A stretch of DNA of 24,228 bases from DASUPK01 sp963821705. Lineage in GTDB: Bacteria; Actinomycetota; Thermoleophilia; Solirubrobacterales; 70-9. The notes under the pieces were generated by a model. The model ran no database searches, had not been told where the DNA came from, and was given only the letters and a program-made list of their open reading frames with translations. This document shows, in pieces, positions 23,792 to 24,228 of this stretch (positions are counted from its first letter, which is position 1; every line of letters starts with the position of its first letter). Made by a program: the position numbers and the translations under genes. The stretch spans positions 1 through 24,228 of the forward strand of contig CAWGEV010000001.1 in NCBI GenBank assembly GCA_963821705.1, written 5' to 3'.

Positions 23792-24228
23792 GGGCTTCCT
23801 CCCAGGCCGCGGCCCGCCGCGCAAAGGGTCGGGGTTCGACGACCGCCGACACGAACTCACCGACCAGCCGATCGCTCCTGGCCCGCAGCTCTCGCGGATC
23901 GCGCGGCTCCTCCTCGCGGCGCCGCACCGGCGGAAGGTCCTCAACGTCCTGGATGCGGCGCAGCTTCCCGCGGTGCTCGAGCCAGCGGTCGACCGCGGGG
24001 GTCCGCCCGGAGAAGACGCTGACGGTGGGCACGCCGAGGAGGGCCCCCTCACGTGTCATCGTGCCGCCGGCGCCAATCACGAGATCGCTGGCGTGCATGA
24101 GGGAGCGCGCGTCCACGGCGCGCCCAGGGATCACCAGGTTCGGCAGCCCCAGGGCGATCAGCCCGCGGCGCTGCTCGGGACGGCGGGTGAGCACCACGCA
24201 ACGCGCCTTCTGCTTCTTGCAGACATTT
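23784..24228 (-). CDS. DUF354 family predicted glycosyltransferase, C-terminal part (cut by the right edge)
   Basis: The open frame enters from the right edge and ends at TAG 23786-23784, giving the last 147 residues. It reads ARCVVLTRRPEQRRGLIAL, then RAVDARSLMHASDLVIGAGG and TMTREGALLGVPTVSVFSGR and PAVDRWLEHRGKLRRI. The GAGGTMTREGALLGVPTVS segment is the signature of DUF354 (COG1817), GT-B-like proteins related to UDP-GlcNAc 2-epimerase and MurG-type transferases, found in archaeal and bacterial glycan clusters. A GTG at 24197 is internal, not the start. It heads (within the window) the four-gene minus-strand operon and is translationally coupled to the toroid gene. Its reaction is unproven in the family. 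Confidence 0.82.
   Translation of the reverse strand, partial: NVCKKQKARCVVLTRRPEQRRGLIALGLPNLVIPGRAVDARSLMHASDLVIGAGGTMTREGALLGVPTVSVFSGRTPAVDRWLEHRGKLRRIQDVEDLPPVRRREEEPRDPRELRARSDRLVGEFVSAVVEPRPFARRAAAWEEARG

Noticed and set aside
1..24228. CRISPR arrays, insertion sequences, rRNA or phage genes
   Set aside because: No regularly spaced repeats, transposase motifs, terminal inverted repeats around a gene, or rRNA-like stretches were seen.

Overview
The window looks like a chromosomal piece from a high-GC actinobacterium, most likely of the Thermoleophilia/Solirubrobacterales type. This is inferred from the G+C-rich third codon positions, the frequent GTG/TTG starts, and a small secreted protein with decapeptide repeats after an 'LALFLALGG'-type signal sequence. 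No 16S rRNA or full-length tRNA is present to confirm it.

Region A (1-6073) is central carbon metabolism. On the minus strand are a family III CoA-transferase that I recognise as 2-methylfumaryl-CoA isomerase (mct, cut by the left edge) and a MaoC-like mesaconyl-CoA hydratase. Divergent from them on the plus strand is a CitE/HpcH-type CoA-ester lyase, followed by an intact pyruvate,phosphate dikinase (PPDK). Together they fit the part of the 3-hydroxypropionate bicycle that turns propionyl-CoA and glyoxylate into acetyl-CoA and pyruvate, with PPDK lifting pyruvate to PEP. All three genes before PPDK are shredded by single-base indels while their amino-acid motifs stay intact, which points to base-calling error more than to decay. 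Features typed 'pseudogene' here mean only that the frame is broken as presented.

Region B (6074-9859) is a small accessory region. Two copies of a 26-bp tRNA 3'-end sequence, in the same orientation (6170-6195 and 8555-8580), bracket a secreted repeat protein (minus) and a DUF2252 protein (plus, one frameshift). The right copy is the 3' half of a tRNA-Arg(ACG), the usual footprint of site-specific integration. A predicted exported protein with three +1 shifts follows.

Region C (9856-24228) is a surface-polysaccharide cluster with clean frames. A minus-strand operon carries an AsnB-type amidotransferase, a left-handed beta-helix acyltransferase, a Wzx-type flippase and a GT2 glycosyltransferase. 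Divergent from it, a plus-strand operon carries a two-domain oxidoreductase (MDR + Gfo/Idh/MocA), a Wzz-like chain-length protein and a Wzy/WaaL-type polymerase or ligase. Convergent with that, a second minus-strand operon carries a DUF354 glycosyltransferase (cut by the right edge), an (alpha/alpha)-toroid protein and two GT4 glycosyltransferases, coupled by tiny overlaps. The set fits a Wzx/Wzy-dependent exopolysaccharide that probably contains modified (amidated or N-acylated) sugars. The initiating phosphoglycosyltransferase and most nucleotide-sugar enzymes must lie outside the window.
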